The notes beneath the pieces were generated by a model. It was not told where the DNA came from. It saw only the letters and a program-made list of their open reading frames with translations, and made no database searches. From Armatimonadota bacterium (GTDB lineage Bacteria; Armatimonadota; Fimbriimonadia; Fimbriimonadales; GBS-DC), in NCBI GenBank assembly GCA_030550775.1, contig JAUQOS010000013.1:1-37987 (forward strand): DNA of 37,987 nt, in the 5' to 3' direction. Below are positions 1 to 9,201 of this stretch, one piece after another. Each line of letters opens with the position of its first letter. Within the stretch, counting starts at the first letter, position 1. The position numbers were made by a program, and so were the translations under genes.

Positions 1-2
1 GC

Positions 3-731
3 GCCGCCTTCCCCAACAAAATCCTACAGGCACGCACGGCAAACGGCTATCTGGGGCAACACCCGTGGATGGGCTACCATGACGACATGTTTCCCGAAGA
101 CACCGACGGGGGCGAAGAGTGGCATTTTCTACCTACCCTGCGCCGCGCAGGGCGCGACCAGAACTGGAAAGTCGCCTGCATCGGCGGTGAGATGGTGCCC
201 AACGAAGCTCTGCGCCTACTCACGACCGACTGGAACCTCACCCGCACGATGTTGGAACGCGGACACTTCACCTACCTCGGTCCTTACTGTCCCGCGCTGG
301 AAAACCATAACAGCAACAGCGCGTACCTCAACCACAGCCGTTGGATGGTGCGTCGCATGGGCTACGAGTATCGGCTTGACAGGTTGCAGTGGACCCCCAA
401 AGTGCGCCGGGGGCAACGAGTGGAGCTGACACTTTCTGGCGAAAATCAAGGCGTTGCACCATTCTACTACCCTTGGGAAGTGAAAGTGGCGCTGCTCAAT
501 GGTTCAAACCAGCCCGTACTTCAGTGGAGGGTGCCCGTCGATATTCGGCGATGGCTGCCCGGGGCGTTTAGCTTTACCACTGTATCGCCCGCTATCACCC
601 TGCCGCGAGGGCAGTATCGCTTAGCGATTGGTATCATTGACCCGTGGCGCAACCGCCCGCGTGTCAAATTCGCCAACGATCTCCCTGTCGTAAGTGGCTG
701 GACCGTGTTGGAACAAGTGCATATCACCTAA
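3..731 (+). CDS. DUF4832-like protein, 3' part (5' end outside window)
   Basis: The reading frame is open from the first bases of the window (codon at 3-5) to the TAA at 729-731, so the gene begins upstream and 242 C-terminal residues are seen. The visible part has an aromatic- and histidine-rich catalytic-looking segment (GYHDDMF, GGEMVPNE, a Tyr/Leu-rich stretch around ALENHNSNSAYLNHS) followed by a beta-sandwich-like tail of about 110 residues. This order resembles DUF4832 proteins, which are often secreted and linked to polysaccharide metabolism; the assignment is from remembered family appearance, not a search. A terminator-like hairpin follows at 762-795. An internal ATG at 69 is in frame but is not a likely start because the similarity continues upstream of it. 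Confidence 0.6.
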   Translation, partial: AAFPNKILQARTANGYLGQHPWMGYHDDMFPEDTDGGEEWHFLPTLRRAGRDQNWKVACIGGEMVPNEALRLLTTDWNLTRTMLERGHFTYLGPYCPALENHNSNSAYLNHSRWMVRRMGYEYRLDRLQWTPKVRRGQRVELTLSGENQGVAPFYYPWEVKVALLNGSNQPVLQWRVPVDIRRWLPGAFSFTTVSPAITLPRGQYRLAIGIIDPWRNRPRVKFANDLPVVSGWTVLEQVHIT

Positions 732-761
732 TGTCGCTTTTCGGTGGAACGCCTTCGCACG

Positions 762-795
762 AAGGGGCTGGCTTTGAGCCTGCCCCTTTAGTTTT
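762..795 (+). terminator. Intrinsic terminator of the DUF4832 gene
   Basis: AAGGGGC-T-GGCT, a three-base loop, then AGCC-T-GCCCCTT form an 11-bp stem with one T/T mismatch (762-788). It is followed by TTAGTTTT. Placed 30 bases after the stop codon at 731. Confidence 0.6.
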
Positions 796-817
796 GGCAA
801 CGCTTGCGGTTAAAGGA

Positions 818-840
818 AGGGCGCGGGATGTCCGCGCCCT
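818..840 (-). terminator. Intrinsic terminator of the dockerin protein gene
   Basis: A perfect 9-bp stem (AGGGCGCGG at 818-826 and CCGCGCCCT at 832-840) with a five-base loop. Read on the minus strand it is followed by TTCCTTTAA, and it lies about 50 bases past the stop codon of the minus-strand gene that ends at 889. Confidence 0.55.
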
Positions 841-888
841 GCAAGTGGGTAGGCGATTTCGCTCGCCTTGGGTCAGCCCAGTGTAAGC

Positions 889-3321
889 CTACGAGCCGCA
901 GCCGAAGTTGAACAGCACGATCAGCAGGTCAGCGTCGTTGACCGTGCCATCGTTGTTCACATCGCCCTGCAGCCCGAAGCCCGACTGCCCAAACTGGAAC
1001 AGCACGATTAGCAGGTCGGCGTCGTTCACCACGCCATCGCGGTTAGCATCGCCATCGCAACTAGGTGTCTGCTGGCACCCGCCTTGGCTCACGAAGTAGG
1101 CTCCGCGCAGGGTGATGGTATACGGACCCCCTGCTGAGGTGGTGCCAGTCCAGCCCGCAACAGGGTTTGCTGCGCCGGGACCATCGGGACAACGCACGCC
1201 CGTGAACGGCGTGTTGTTCCACAGCAGCTGCCCGTTTGCATCCACGGCGTCGCGGTTGTAGCGACTGATGCCGAGAATGTAGATGCCCGGCTCAGTAATA
1301 CAACCGGGCGTATTGTCAATACGTGATTGCGAGCCATCCGTGTCATCGTTGTGTACAACGCCCGTACCATCGCAGCGGAACAGCCACAACTGCGTGTCCC
1401 AAGTAGCCCCACCAATGGTGGACGCTACGAAATTCGCAGGGTCGGTAATACAAATGACGAACAAGTCCACATCATCAGCATCGTTATAGCCCGTGATGGG
1501 GTTCACACGCGTCTCGCAGGCGGTGGCCGTAGGCGAGTAAACGATTTGAGCAGTGCTTACGAGGTCGCCCGCGTCACCGCCGCCGTTGGCGTTCTCATCC
1601 CACGGTTGGGTGGGGGGTCCCGAAGGACAATCGTCAGGGTCGCCGCGCGTGGCTCCACGCGCTCCTGTCAGGAAGATGCGATACTGACCCGCAGCGGGTG
1701 TGCTACCAGTCCACCCATTCACGCGCGAGGTCGACTCCGGGCCGTCAGGACAGCGGATGGTACTGAACGGTGAGTTATTCCAAATCAGACCGCTATCACA
1801 GCCCACGGCGTCGCGGTTATACCGCGAGATTGCCAGATAGTACACGCCCGGCTGGGTGATACAACCCGTGGAGTTATCAATGCGCGATTGGAGACCACCA
1901 GAGTCGTCGTTGAATACAACCCCTTTGCCGTTGGAATCAAATAGCCACAGCTGCGTGTCAAAATCTGCACCGCCGACTGTGGTCGCGGAAAAGGCTGCCG
2001 GGTCATCAATCTGGATGGCAAACATGTCCACATCATCTACATCCAGCTGCCCTATTATCACCTGCAGCACCTGGTTCCCCGTGCTCTGGGCGGTTTCGGG
2101 TAAATCCCCTGCGTCTCCCCCGCCATCCGCGAACTCGTCCCAGCCTTGCAATGGCGGACAATCGTCAGGGTCGCCTGGTGTGGCACCTACGGCACCTGTG
2201 AGCTCAATAATATAGGTACCTGTCGCCGCTGTGCTACCCGTCCAGCCGCTCACGCGCGAGGCTGCTTCGTCACCATCAGGGCAACGAATCGCGTTAAACG
2301 GCGTGTCCGCCCATATTTGTGCTCCTATGCAGCCTACGGCGTCGCGGTTGTACACCGAAATGGCTAAGTAGTACAGCCCAGGGCCAGGGATACAGCCCGC
2401 CGCATTGTCAATCAGCGACTGGGGCGCTCCACCATTGTCATCGTTGAACACGATACCTCGGCCGTTGGCGTCAAACAGCCACAGTTGTGTGTCCAACGCG
2501 GTGTTGCAGGTGCCAACGGTGCGCGCGGAGAACTGCTGAGGATCGGTAATGAAAATAGCATACATGTCTACATCGTTGGGCCCAATGCGCCCGCGAATGG
2601 CACGCAGCGGACCTGCAGGGGTTGCCTGGGCAGTTTCAGGCAGGTCGCCTGCATCCCCTACTTCCGTATGTCCGTCAAAAGGCGCCGCATTGGTAAACGC
2701 AAAAGTGAGCGTCCCACTGTCCCAGTTACCATCTTGACCACAGCCGGTCGCGTCATCGAATGTCTCGAAGAACTCCAGATAGAGATTGCCGTCAGGCAGG
2801 TCAATCGGGGGCACACGATAGAAAGAGCAAAGTTCGCGGATCCCGCCGCTGGAGTACGCACCACTGCCAGCGCGCCCATCGCCTGCGCCAGGACGAATCA
2901 CATATCCCTCGCCGTTCACATTCGTAACAGCCACAGCAATCTCAGACAGGTAGCTGGGCGAGAACGCACTGAGGCGCACCCGCCACCCCACGCCCGACCA
3001 CTGATTTTTTCCGCCAGGCACAGGCACTACCACGCGCACATTGCAGGCAGCGCCGAAACCGTCATAGCTGGGCGTGTTCGAAACATCAATCGTGGCGGTG
3101 CTATCCGAAGCGGGGAAAAACCCAGAATACGGGGTGTACTGGCTCGGATCGCGAGGACCCAAGTACACGGGGCTGACATATAGCTCAGGCTCAGCGCCCT
3201 TCAACGAAATAGGGGGCTTTGCCGAGGGGTCAGGTTTGTCGGTTGCCTGCCCTTTCTGCGCGAAACCAACAGAACCAAGTGCCAGTACGCTTGCAAGCAC
3301 TACAACTGTGATACACCTCAT
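889..3321 (-). CDS. Secreted repeat protein with C-terminal dockerin
   Basis: 810 residues. The start at 3321 was chosen because GGAAGGAGG lies 6-7 bases upstream; an in-frame codon at 3363 lies upstream of the Shine-Dalgarno site. Residues 1-22 form a signal peptide (hydrophobic core VVVLASVLALGSVGFA). A unique beta-rich part covers about 25-215. Three repeats of about 180 residues follow (about 220-400, 400-580, 580-750), each with GDAGDL, DVD(M/L)F, DTQLWLF, and a YNRDAV segment; they resemble bacterial pre-peptidase C-terminal/DVUA0089-like beta-domains. The end (about 755-810) has two dockerin calcium loops, GDANRDGVVNDADLL and GDVNNDGTVNDADLL. Dockerins bind cohesins; none is seen in this window. 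Likely exported and surface- or complex-bound; the ligand is unknown. It diverges from the gene at 3446. Confidence 0.8.
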   Translation of the reverse strand: MRCITVVVLASVLALGSVGFAQKGQATDKPDPSAKPPISLKGAEPELYVSPVYLGPRDPSQYTPYSGFFPASDSTATIDVSNTPSYDGFGAACNVRVVVPVPGGKNQWSGVGWRVRLSAFSPSYLSEIAVAVTNVNGEGYVIRPGAGDGRAGSGAYSSGGIRELCSFYRVPPIDLPDGNLYLEFFETFDDATGCGQDGNWDSGTLTFAFTNAAPFDGHTEVGDAGDLPETAQATPAGPLRAIRGRIGPNDVDMYAIFITDPQQFSARTVGTCNTALDTQLWLFDANGRGIVFNDDNGGAPQSLIDNAAGCIPGPGLYYLAISVYNRDAVGCIGAQIWADTPFNAIRCPDGDEAASRVSGWTGSTAATGTYIIELTGAVGATPGDPDDCPPLQGWDEFADGGGDAGDLPETAQSTGNQVLQVIIGQLDVDDVDMFAIQIDDPAAFSATTVGGADFDTQLWLFDSNGKGVVFNDDSGGLQSRIDNSTGCITQPGVYYLAISRYNRDAVGCDSGLIWNNSPFSTIRCPDGPESTSRVNGWTGSTPAAGQYRIFLTGARGATRGDPDDCPSGPPTQPWDENANGGGDAGDLVSTAQIVYSPTATACETRVNPITGYNDADDVDLFVICITDPANFVASTIGGATWDTQLWLFRCDGTGVVHNDDTDGSQSRIDNTPGCITEPGIYILGISRYNRDAVDANGQLLWNNTPFTGVRCPDGPGAANPVAGWTGTTSAGGPYTITLRGAYFVSQGGCQQTPSCDGDANRDGVVNDADLLIVLFQFGQSGFGLQGDVNNDGTVNDADLLIVLFNFGCGS

Positions 3322-3371
3322 CGTATGCCTCCTTCCTGTCGCCCCAAAAACTCTCGGGGTCAATCTGTGCT

Positions 3372-3401
3372 ATTATAGCCCATTTTTGTCATCGACGCCA
3401 A
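3372..3401 (-). promoter_or_regulatory. Sigma-70-type promoter of dockerin protein gene
   Basis: On the minus strand, TTGGCG (3401-3396) and TATAAT (3377-3372) are separated by 18 bases. The start codon is about 50 bases downstream. It overlaps the divergent plus-strand promoter. Confidence 0.55.
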
Positions 3402-3420
3402 CATTCCTTTCGGATATAAT
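3392..3420 (+). promoter_or_regulatory. Sigma-70-type promoter of coiled-coil membrane protein gene
   Basis: A perfect TATAAT at 3415-3420, preceded at 17 bases by TCGACG (3392-3397), a weak -35. The start codon at 3446 lies 26 bases after the -10. The -35 element overlaps that of the divergent minus-strand promoter. Confidence 0.5.
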
Positions 3421-3445
3421 CAGGGAGCGTAGGAGCGAGCCGCCC

Positions 3446-5059
3446 ATGCACGGACCCATTAGCAGTAGCGGGACAAATGGTTCGTGGGACGGGCGCGAAC
3501 CCGTCTTTCGCGATGTACCCTTCGAGCAGAGCGAGTGGGCAACGCTCTACGAAGCGCTGCGCCGCGTGAGCCTCCCTAAGGCAGAACTGGTACGCGTGCA
3601 ATACGAGACGGTGCGCACCGCATATCAGAACTACGTCAGTGCCCGCGAGCAAGAACTGAGCCGCTATGCCCAGCAACGGGCTCAAGACGAGGAATACAAC
3701 GAGACAGTCCTTAAGCGGCGCGACCATCTGCTGGAAGCCATCGAGGCAATCCGCCAACAGTGGCAGCCCGAGCTCGAGCGGCTCCGCCAAGCAATGACTG
3801 AAGCGCAAGTTGAGGCGCACGAACAGGCAGCGCGCGCGGGGCTGCGGTTGCGCTCTAACGCTGAAGGCTACTTGGAGTTTGAACCAACCAATTCCACCCC
3901 CGCGCCCAGCGCTGGGAGTCTCACCCCCGAGCCGTCGCCTCAAAGCACACCCCCACCCCGACGCCACGCGCTATCACTACTATTCACTGCGCCCGAAACG
4001 CCTGAGCAGCCAACCAAACCGCTCGAGCCACTTACTCGTGCCGAAGCTGCCCAAGCCTTACGCCTGCCCCGCGACCAAACTCCTGTGCTGCCGTGGTGGC
4101 TCTATCGGGGCGCGCCCGTGATGTTGGGGCTGGCGCTTGGACAGATCCTGCTAACTGCGCTGGGCGAACCGCTGGGAGCATGGTACACCTTGCCGTTCTG
4201 GATTGCCAGTCTCGCAGGGATTATGCTCGGGCTAATATGGTTTCGCGCGGTGTGGAGCCTCAGCCGTGCCGTCAGCGAACTATATTATTTGTTCGACTGG
4301 GATGCGACAAAAGCAAAACGCGCCGCGTGGCTGGGCGGTAGCGTACTGATGGCAACCATCCTTGTACCTATCGCCTTGATATTAGTTGCGATTTGGCTAC
4401 TGCCCGCTGCGTGGGCAAAAGATGCCCAGCTCTTGGCACTGGCAACAATCCTTGTGAGCGTTCCACTTATCGCCGCAGCACTGGTTGGGGGCTACTTGCG
4501 CGGACGGCAGGTCGTTATCCAAGACGCCATTGAAAGCGGCGTGCTCAAAGCCCAGCGCGAGCAACACGCCGTACGCGAGAACATACCTTCCGCCCCGCAG
4601 GCGGCTCCCTGCCCCGAGCCAACGGACACCTATCCCAACGGCGAGAGCAACGGCACTACTGCCTTGCATCCCGATAGCACCGGTGGGCGTTCTGCCGCTG
4701 CGCCCACTGGGGTAAGTCGCGCTCCTATGGAGCCGCCCGACACAACAGAGTCGCTTCGTTCAGCAGTGCAAGCGGCGATTGCTCGCGCAAATGCACTCGT
4801 GCAAGCCTACCACTTGGCACGCGCCACAATGCAAGAAGCTCTGCTCTCCCGCGAACATGAGCTCCACGAACTACAACTGCGCCCTATCTATCCCTACCTA
4901 CCTCCCGAAGCAGAGCGCCGATTAGCCACGCTCTACCGCCAGTGGGCACACGCTTACGCCGCGTTCCTTGACTACGTGAGCGAGGTACTACGCGAAGTCA
5001 AAGGAGGACCACAATTGCAGCAGCACATTCAGGCGTTCAAGGAAACACTGCTACGCTAA
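3446..5059 (+). CDS. Coiled-coil protein with four membrane segments, unknown function
   Basis: 537 residues. The frame is open from 3074, but that part lies antisense inside the dockerin gene; ATG 3446 has AGGAG ten bases upstream and a promoter just ahead. Residues about 25-130 are a charged, Gln/Glu/Arg-rich helical segment likely to form a coiled coil. A Pro/Thr-rich linker follows (about 145-210), then two pairs of membrane helices (about 220-240, 250-270, 295-320, 329-351), a second low-complexity linker, and a helical C-terminal tail (about 430-537). I do not recognise the family. The stop codon abuts the stop of the convergent gene at 5060 with no spacer. The layout suggests a membrane scaffold or stress protein, but no function is claimed. 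Confidence 0.75.
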   Translation: MHGPISSSGTNGSWDGREPVFRDVPFEQSEWATLYEALRRVSLPKAELVRVQYETVRTAYQNYVSAREQELSRYAQQRAQDEEYNETVLKRRDHLLEAIEAIRQQWQPELERLRQAMTEAQVEAHEQAARAGLRLRSNAEGYLEFEPTNSTPAPSAGSLTPEPSPQSTPPPRRHALSLLFTAPETPEQPTKPLEPLTRAEAAQALRLPRDQTPVLPWWLYRGAPVMLGLALGQILLTALGEPLGAWYTLPFWIASLAGIMLGLIWFRAVWSLSRAVSELYYLFDWDATKAKRAAWLGGSVLMATILVPIALILVAIWLLPAAWAKDAQLLALATILVSVPLIAAALVGGYLRGRQVVIQDAIESGVLKAQREQHAVRENIPSAPQAAPCPEPTDTYPNGESNGTTALHPDSTGGRSAAAPTGVSRAPMEPPDTTESLRSAVQAAIARANALVQAYHLARATMQEALLSREHELHELQLRPIYPYLPPEAERRLATLYRQWAHAYAAFLDYVSEVLREVKGGPQLQQHIQAFKETLLR

Positions 5060-6289
5060 CTATCGCATCACTGCTTGCAGCGCTGCCCGCACCCCTTGCA
5101 TAATCACCTCGCCTGCATCGGGACCATTGAACGAAATCGTCGCCTCGTAGTTGCCCTTGAAGTACTCGTGTCGTGTCAGAATGTAGCCGATCCAGTCATT
5201 CACAAGGGCGACAGGTGTGGCATATCGTGTGCCAAACTCACGCCCGATTTCGCGCGTGCGCAGCCCCAGCGAGCTAATCGGTTCTCCCGGAAAGCCCACC
5301 AGCACCAGCTCACCAATGCGCACCGCACTCACAGGAGCAGTTTCGGGCATAAGTCGCTTAACTAACTGTTGCAGAAGCGATTTGGGCACTTTGTACTCCC
5401 GTCCTGTGGTTTCCAAAAACGCAGGATGCGGGCGCGCTTCGGGCAGTGGCACCTGCACTTGGTATGCGCGCAACACTGGAAGCATCGGCGTCCCGTTGCG
5501 CAACAGATGCAAAGCGTGGTCGGCTAACTTTGTGCCATAGCGTTGCACGCGCTCGTGAGCGTCGCGCCCTTCGTCAGCCACAGGCGACACATCGCCTAAG
5601 GCACCGTTGAGAAACAGCGCCACTGCTCCATGCCCTAATGCGCGCTCTATGCGCGTTTGCACCACGCCCGGAAACTCCGCCGACACCTCCATCATCGTAT
5701 GCGGGTAAATCGTCGGGTGTGCAGCATAAACAATCAACGCGGCAAAAGGCGTACCATCGGCACGCGCAACACGCAACGCAGTCATTGTGGGGTCAACCAG
5801 CGGTCGCCCGCGCCGATTGCGATTGAGATTCGGCAATCGAGCCGCGTTCAACGAAACTTGCGCGGGCTTGAGCCTTTCCAGAGCCTGCTGCACCGCACGC
5901 GCCACACGCTCCACTGTGAACTCCAAAAACTCTGGCGTAAAAGTGCCCACCCCTGGCAACGGAAAACGCATCCGCTCGTTCAGCCCCATCGAGTCGGGCG
6001 CACAGTGGGTGTGCGTGGCGCCCATAAATAGCTGCTCAGGAGCAAGTTCAGTCGCCTGCAGCACACTGCGCGTGAGGCTCCATGGCACCAACAAATGGTC
6101 CAGCGAGACAATCACCACACGACTGCCGCCCCACTCCAACGCGAGCACACGCGCAAAAATCGGATCATGCACGCCCCGTGGGGGCATGTTCAACCGCGCG
6201 TTATAACCACCTAACTGAATCCTAATCCGGTGAATGTCGGGCGTAATATCGATTTTCGCAATGCCTGCCCGCAGCCGATGCCTCCCCAT
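5060..6289 (-). CDS. Neutral/alkaline ceramidase-domain hydrolase
   Basis: 409 residues from ATG 6289; the frame extends to 6337, but that start would leave only eight bases to the divergent gene and neither start has a well-spaced Shine-Dalgarno site, so the start is uncertain. The N-terminus reads LRAGIAKIDITP, typical for the family. THTHCAPDS (about residue 90) and HPTIYPH supply likely zinc ligands, and GDVSP (about 233) matches the GD-S-P motif that holds the serine in neutral ceramidases. True neutral ceramidases are longer and have a C-terminal Ig-like domain, absent here. There is no signal peptide. The family hydrolyses amides of sphingoid lipids, but many short bacterial members have unknown substrates; I would call it a ceramidase-domain protein only. 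Confidence 0.75.
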   Translation of the reverse strand: MGRHRLRAGIAKIDITPDIHRIRIQLGGYNARLNMPPRGVHDPIFARVLALEWGGSRVVIVSLDHLLVPWSLTRSVLQATELAPEQLFMGATHTHCAPDSMGLNERMRFPLPGVGTFTPEFLEFTVERVARAVQQALERLKPAQVSLNAARLPNLNRNRRGRPLVDPTMTALRVARADGTPFAALIVYAAHPTIYPHTMMEVSAEFPGVVQTRIERALGHGAVALFLNGALGDVSPVADEGRDAHERVQRYGTKLADHALHLLRNGTPMLPVLRAYQVQVPLPEARPHPAFLETTGREYKVPKSLLQQLVKRLMPETAPVSAVRIGELVLVGFPGEPISSLGLRTREIGREFGTRYATPVALVNDWIGYILTRHEYFKGNYEATISFNGPDAGEVIMQGVRAALQAVMR

Positions 6290-6345
6290 CACTCCGATTT
6301 TACCATTTCTGGTACTTTTTATGGCAGGAACAATCATAGCAAACG

Positions 6346-7173
6346 ATGAATCTAATTCGCACTATGCGAAGGAGCGGGTTTACGCTGATTGAGCTGTTGG
6401 TCGTGATTGCGATTATCGCCATTTTGGCGGCGATTCTGTTCCCAGTGTTTGCGCAGGCGCGCGAAAAAGCGCGTCAGACCCAATGCCTCAACAACCTCAA
6501 GCAAATCGGCTTGGCAGTGATGCAATACATCAACGACTACGATGAGCGGTTCCCCATGAGCATTTACTTAGCTGCCGAGCCAAACGGGTCGCCTTGTCTG
6601 TACACGCTCTATCACGCGCTGTTCCCCTATATCAAAAACATTGACCTCGTCTTTTGCCCTTCAGATCGTCCGGGTTTAGACCTTCAAACGGGCTTTGCGC
6701 CACTGGGGCGACCGCTGTGCTCCCTGCAGGGCTTCCGCTACACGGGCTACATCTTCAACTGGTGCGTGTTGGAGAACGGCTCGATCCCAAGCGTGTTGGC
6801 ACCAAACCCTGTGGTGTCGCAGGCACAGCTGGAGTTCCCTGCAAACACTTCAATGGTATACGACGGCACATTGGGACCATTGCCTTCGCTGAACTCGTAC
6901 TTACAGGCACGCCATAACGACTTAGCGAATGCCAACTTCGCCGATGGGCATGCCCGCGCCGTAAAAGGACGCCCCGTGCCCCCGCCCAACAACACCGTCA
7001 CCACACTGGACAACAAGACCGTACGCACTTTCGAAGTGGGCGAGGTGGGCCCCTATCAAGGGCAGCGCAGCCTGTGGGGCGTGGCACGCCAACGCGCCAA
7101 CGGCACTTGGTGTTACGAATGCATCAATCGGCGCGATTCACAAGGACGCGCGCCCGGCAACTGCAGCCAGTAA
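6346..7173 (+). CDS. Prepilin-type protein with H-X9-DG region (DUF1559-like), copy 1
   Basis: 275 residues. The N-terminus has a short basic leader ending in SG before [18 protein letters not shown], the type IV prepilin peptidase site (cut between G and F) plus the hydrophobic N-methylated helix. It is followed by [19 protein letters not shown]. Near the C-terminus is [15 protein letters not shown], the H-X9-DG region found in large paralogous families of Planctomycetota and Armatimonadota. The soluble domain probably makes a pseudopilin-like shaft protein at the cell surface; partner and role are unknown. No clear Shine-Dalgarno site precedes ATG 6346; ATG 6364 is an alternative. The gene stands alone, with the ceramidase gene divergent and a repeat region downstream. 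Confidence 0.85.
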   Translation: MNLIRTMRRSGFTLIELLVVIAIIAILAAILFPVFAQAREKARQTQCLNNLKQIGLAVMQYINDYDERFPMSIYLAAEPNGSPCLYTLYHALFPYIKNIDLVFCPSDRPGLDLQTGFAPLGRPLCSLQGFRYTGYIFNWCVLENGSIPSVLAPNPVVSQAQLEFPANTSMVYDGTLGPLPSLNSYLQARHNDLANANFADGHARAVKGRPVPPPNNTVTTLDNKTVRTFEVGEVGPYQGQRSLWGVARQRANGTWCYECINRRDSQGRAPGNCSQ

Positions 7174-7198
7174 AGCCCAAACTCACGCTTAGTGTAGC

Positions 7199-7601
7199 GA
7201 TTCCTCGCCTCTGACTCGGAATAAATATCACGCTCAAACGCTATCCGTCATTCCGAGCGGGGCGGGGAATCTTTCCCAGCGACGCCCGCGTGGGTCAATT
7301 CGCGCTGCACTACATCGCCTGCGCATGCGAGCGAAACAACGCATAAGTTCGGGCGATCTCAAAGTACAGAAGTGGGATCAGGTAAACAGTACCCGCTCTC
7401 ACATGGCCACATACTCTTTCACCGTGCCGAACCTCAGATACGGGTACAGCACATCCCAGGTTTTGCGTACCCAGCTTGGTATTCCGAGCGGAGCGAGGAA
7501 TCTCTGACGCGGTACAGTCGAGCCCCCTCACTGCACTCGGGATGACCAAACAGAGCAGCACCGACAAACCCTAGTCATTCCGACCGCAGGCGAGGAATCT
7601 C
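7199..7601. repeat. Cluster of four dispersed imperfect palindromic repeats
   Basis: Four copies of a roughly 26-bp element whose clearest form is TCATTCCGAGCGGAGCGAGG followed by AATCT. Copies lie at 7247-7272, 7478-7503 and 7575-7601, with one inverted copy at 7199-7223. The outer ATTCC/GGAAT arms can pair. The same element recurs at 15606-15685, 16410-16480 and 36731-36980. Confidence 0.75.
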
Positions 7602-7709
7602 GTAGAGAGAACAACTGGTGTAAAGTGGTAAAACCTTGGGCAATCGCCTGCGTTTTAGCTAGGTCGCCCAGCTGCAAGCTGCTCGCAAACACGCGCTGCT
7701 GCTTGCAAG

Positions 7710-7718
7710 TGCTATAAT
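7710..7718 (+). promoter_or_regulatory. Extended -10 promoter of MATE gene
   Basis: TGCTATAAT: a perfect TATAAT (7713-7718) with the TG of an extended -10 one base upstream. No good -35 is seen. The predicted RNA start near 7725 makes ATG 7767 the better start for the next gene. Confidence 0.5.
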
Positions 7719-7766
7719 CTTACAGCGTTGCAAACTAACCCTCGCGGTTATAGGTTCGGTGTGCGT

Positions 7767-9134
7767 ATGAAAACAGCGTTGACATCTACGCGTGTGGAGC
7801 TACTTCGGGAAGACCGAGTAGCGCAGACCGTATGGCGCCTCGCTCTGCCGACGATGGCTGCCTCGGTAGTGCAAACCCTCAACAGCTTCTTGGATCGGAT
7901 TTTCGTGGGGCGGCTGGGACCTGAGGCGTTGGCGGCGGTAGGCGTGGGCAGCCAGATGTTGTTTCTCACGATGGCGCTAGCGATGGCGGTCTCGACGGGG
8001 GCAACCGCGATTGTGGCGCGCATGGCAGGTGCAAACGATCAAGCGAGCTTGCGCGCGGCTGCTCGCCAAGCGTTGGGGTTGGCGTTTGCGTTGGGGATAG
8101 GTTTCACGCTACTGGGCTATCTCCTGCTGCCACAGATTATCCGCTGGTATGGGTTGGAACCGGGCGCGGATGCACAGGCACGCCAGTTTCTGTGGCTGGC
8201 GCTGCTGGGCGCGCCTGGGAGTTTCCTGATGATGGGGCTGAGCGGCACCTTCCGCGGGCTGGGTGACACACGCTCTCCGATGTATGCCAGTATCGTGGCA
8301 ACTGCGGTGCATATTGTGGGCGACTACCTGTTGATTTTCGGCAACTTTGGCTTTCCCCGCTTGGGCATTCAAGGTGCGGGCATCGCGATGGCGCTCTCGC
8401 TATGGGCAGGTGCGTTCATGCTGTGGGCTCAGCAGTGGCTCGGCACCCGCCGCGAGTTAGCCCTCCCCGCCCTGCCGGATTGGCACTGGTGGCGCCGAAT
8501 CTTACGCATCGGGCTACCTGCTTCCGCGCGCACTTTCATCTACACCACCAGCTCAGTGATGTTCACAGGCATTTTGGCAGCCACTGCAGCAGGCACAGCT
8601 GCCGTCGCCGCGCTACCGATCGGGCTGACCGCTGAGTCGATCGCGTTTATGCCGGGCTTTGCGTTTGCAATCGCTGCCTCGGCGCTGGTTGGTCAAGCAT
8701 TAGGCGCAAAAAACGAACGGCTTGCCGAACGCTTCGGCTGGGCAGCTGCTTGGCAATCGTGCGCAGTAATGACCACGATGGCAATCGTGTTCTACCTCTT
8801 TGCCGAGCAGTTTGCAGGGCTATTTACCAGCGACCCACAGGTCAAGGCGCTGGCGGTTGCCTATCTGCGCATCAACGCGCTTACCGAACCGCTGCTGGCG
8901 TTTGGCATGACTTTGGCTGGCGCACTGCAAGGCGCGGGCGACTCGCTCAAGGCGATGATGGCAACCTTCATCACGCAGTGGGTGGTGCGCATCCCGCTGG
9001 CGTACCTGCTGGCGTTGGGCTTCGGGTGGGATGCTGTCGGCGCGTGGTGGGCGATGGCACTCAGCTCAGGCTTCAGCGGACTGCTGATGATTGCTCTGTT
9101 CAAACACGGCGGCTGGAAAAAGGTCAAAGTATAG
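7767..9134 (+). CDS. MATE family efflux transporter
   Basis: 455 residues. The frame is open from a TTG at 7728, but the likely RNA start is at about 7725, so ATG 7767 is preferred; the Shine-Dalgarno signal is weak in either case. About twelve membrane helices fall in two homologous halves of six. Typical MATE stretches are visible: LALPTMAASVVQTLNSFLDR in the first half, PGSFLMMGLSGTFRGLGDTR after helix 4 and FGMTLAGALQGAGDS in the second half. The family exports cationic drugs or metabolites in exchange for Na+ or H+. The gene is single; the next transcription unit starts at about 9202. The exported compound cannot be told from the sequence. Confidence 0.9.
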   Translation: MKTALTSTRVELLREDRVAQTVWRLALPTMAASVVQTLNSFLDRIFVGRLGPEALAAVGVGSQMLFLTMALAMAVSTGATAIVARMAGANDQASLRAAARQALGLAFALGIGFTLLGYLLLPQIIRWYGLEPGADAQARQFLWLALLGAPGSFLMMGLSGTFRGLGDTRSPMYASIVATAVHIVGDYLLIFGNFGFPRLGIQGAGIAMALSLWAGAFMLWAQQWLGTRRELALPALPDWHWWRRILRIGLPASARTFIYTTSSVMFTGILAATAAGTAAVAALPIGLTAESIAFMPGFAFAIAASALVGQALGAKNERLAERFGWAAAWQSCAVMTTMAIVFYLFAEQFAGLFTSDPQVKALAVAYLRINALTEPLLAFGMTLAGALQGAGDSLKAMMATFITQWVVRIPLAYLLALGFGWDAVGAWWAMALSSGFSGLLMIALFKHGGWKKVKV

Positions 9135-9165
9135 CCAGCGCTATGCTTAGCCCTGCCATCAACGC

Positions 9166-9195
9166 TTGCAATTCGCACACGCAATCGGTTATAAT
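9166..9195 (+). promoter_or_regulatory. Strong sigma-70-type promoter of the HNH leader RNA
   Basis: TTGCAA (9166-9171) and a perfect TATAAT (9190-9195) separated by 18 bases. This is among the best-matched promoters in the window. Transcription should start near 9202, about 180 bases before the HNH start codon. Confidence 0.65.
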
Positions 9196-9201
9196 ATACC
9201 A

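Larger units (their letters stand above)
7174..7766. other. Repeat-bearing intergenic region, no gene seen
   Basis: 593 bases without a convincing gene. It holds four copies of the dispersed ATTCC...GGAAT repeat (7199-7223, 7247-7272, 7478-7503, 7575-7601). The short frames here run through the repeats and show no Shine-Dalgarno site or recognisable protein. The right end carries the promoter of the MATE gene. Confidence 0.6.

Noticed and set aside
3074-3445. N-terminal extension of the coiled-coil membrane protein
   Set aside because: It lies antisense within the dockerin gene and crosses both promoters; a Shine-Dalgarno site supports ATG 3446.
7310-7567. Short genes in the 7.2-7.7 kb spacer
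   Set aside because: The frames are built from copies of the dispersed repeat and lack ribosome binding sites.
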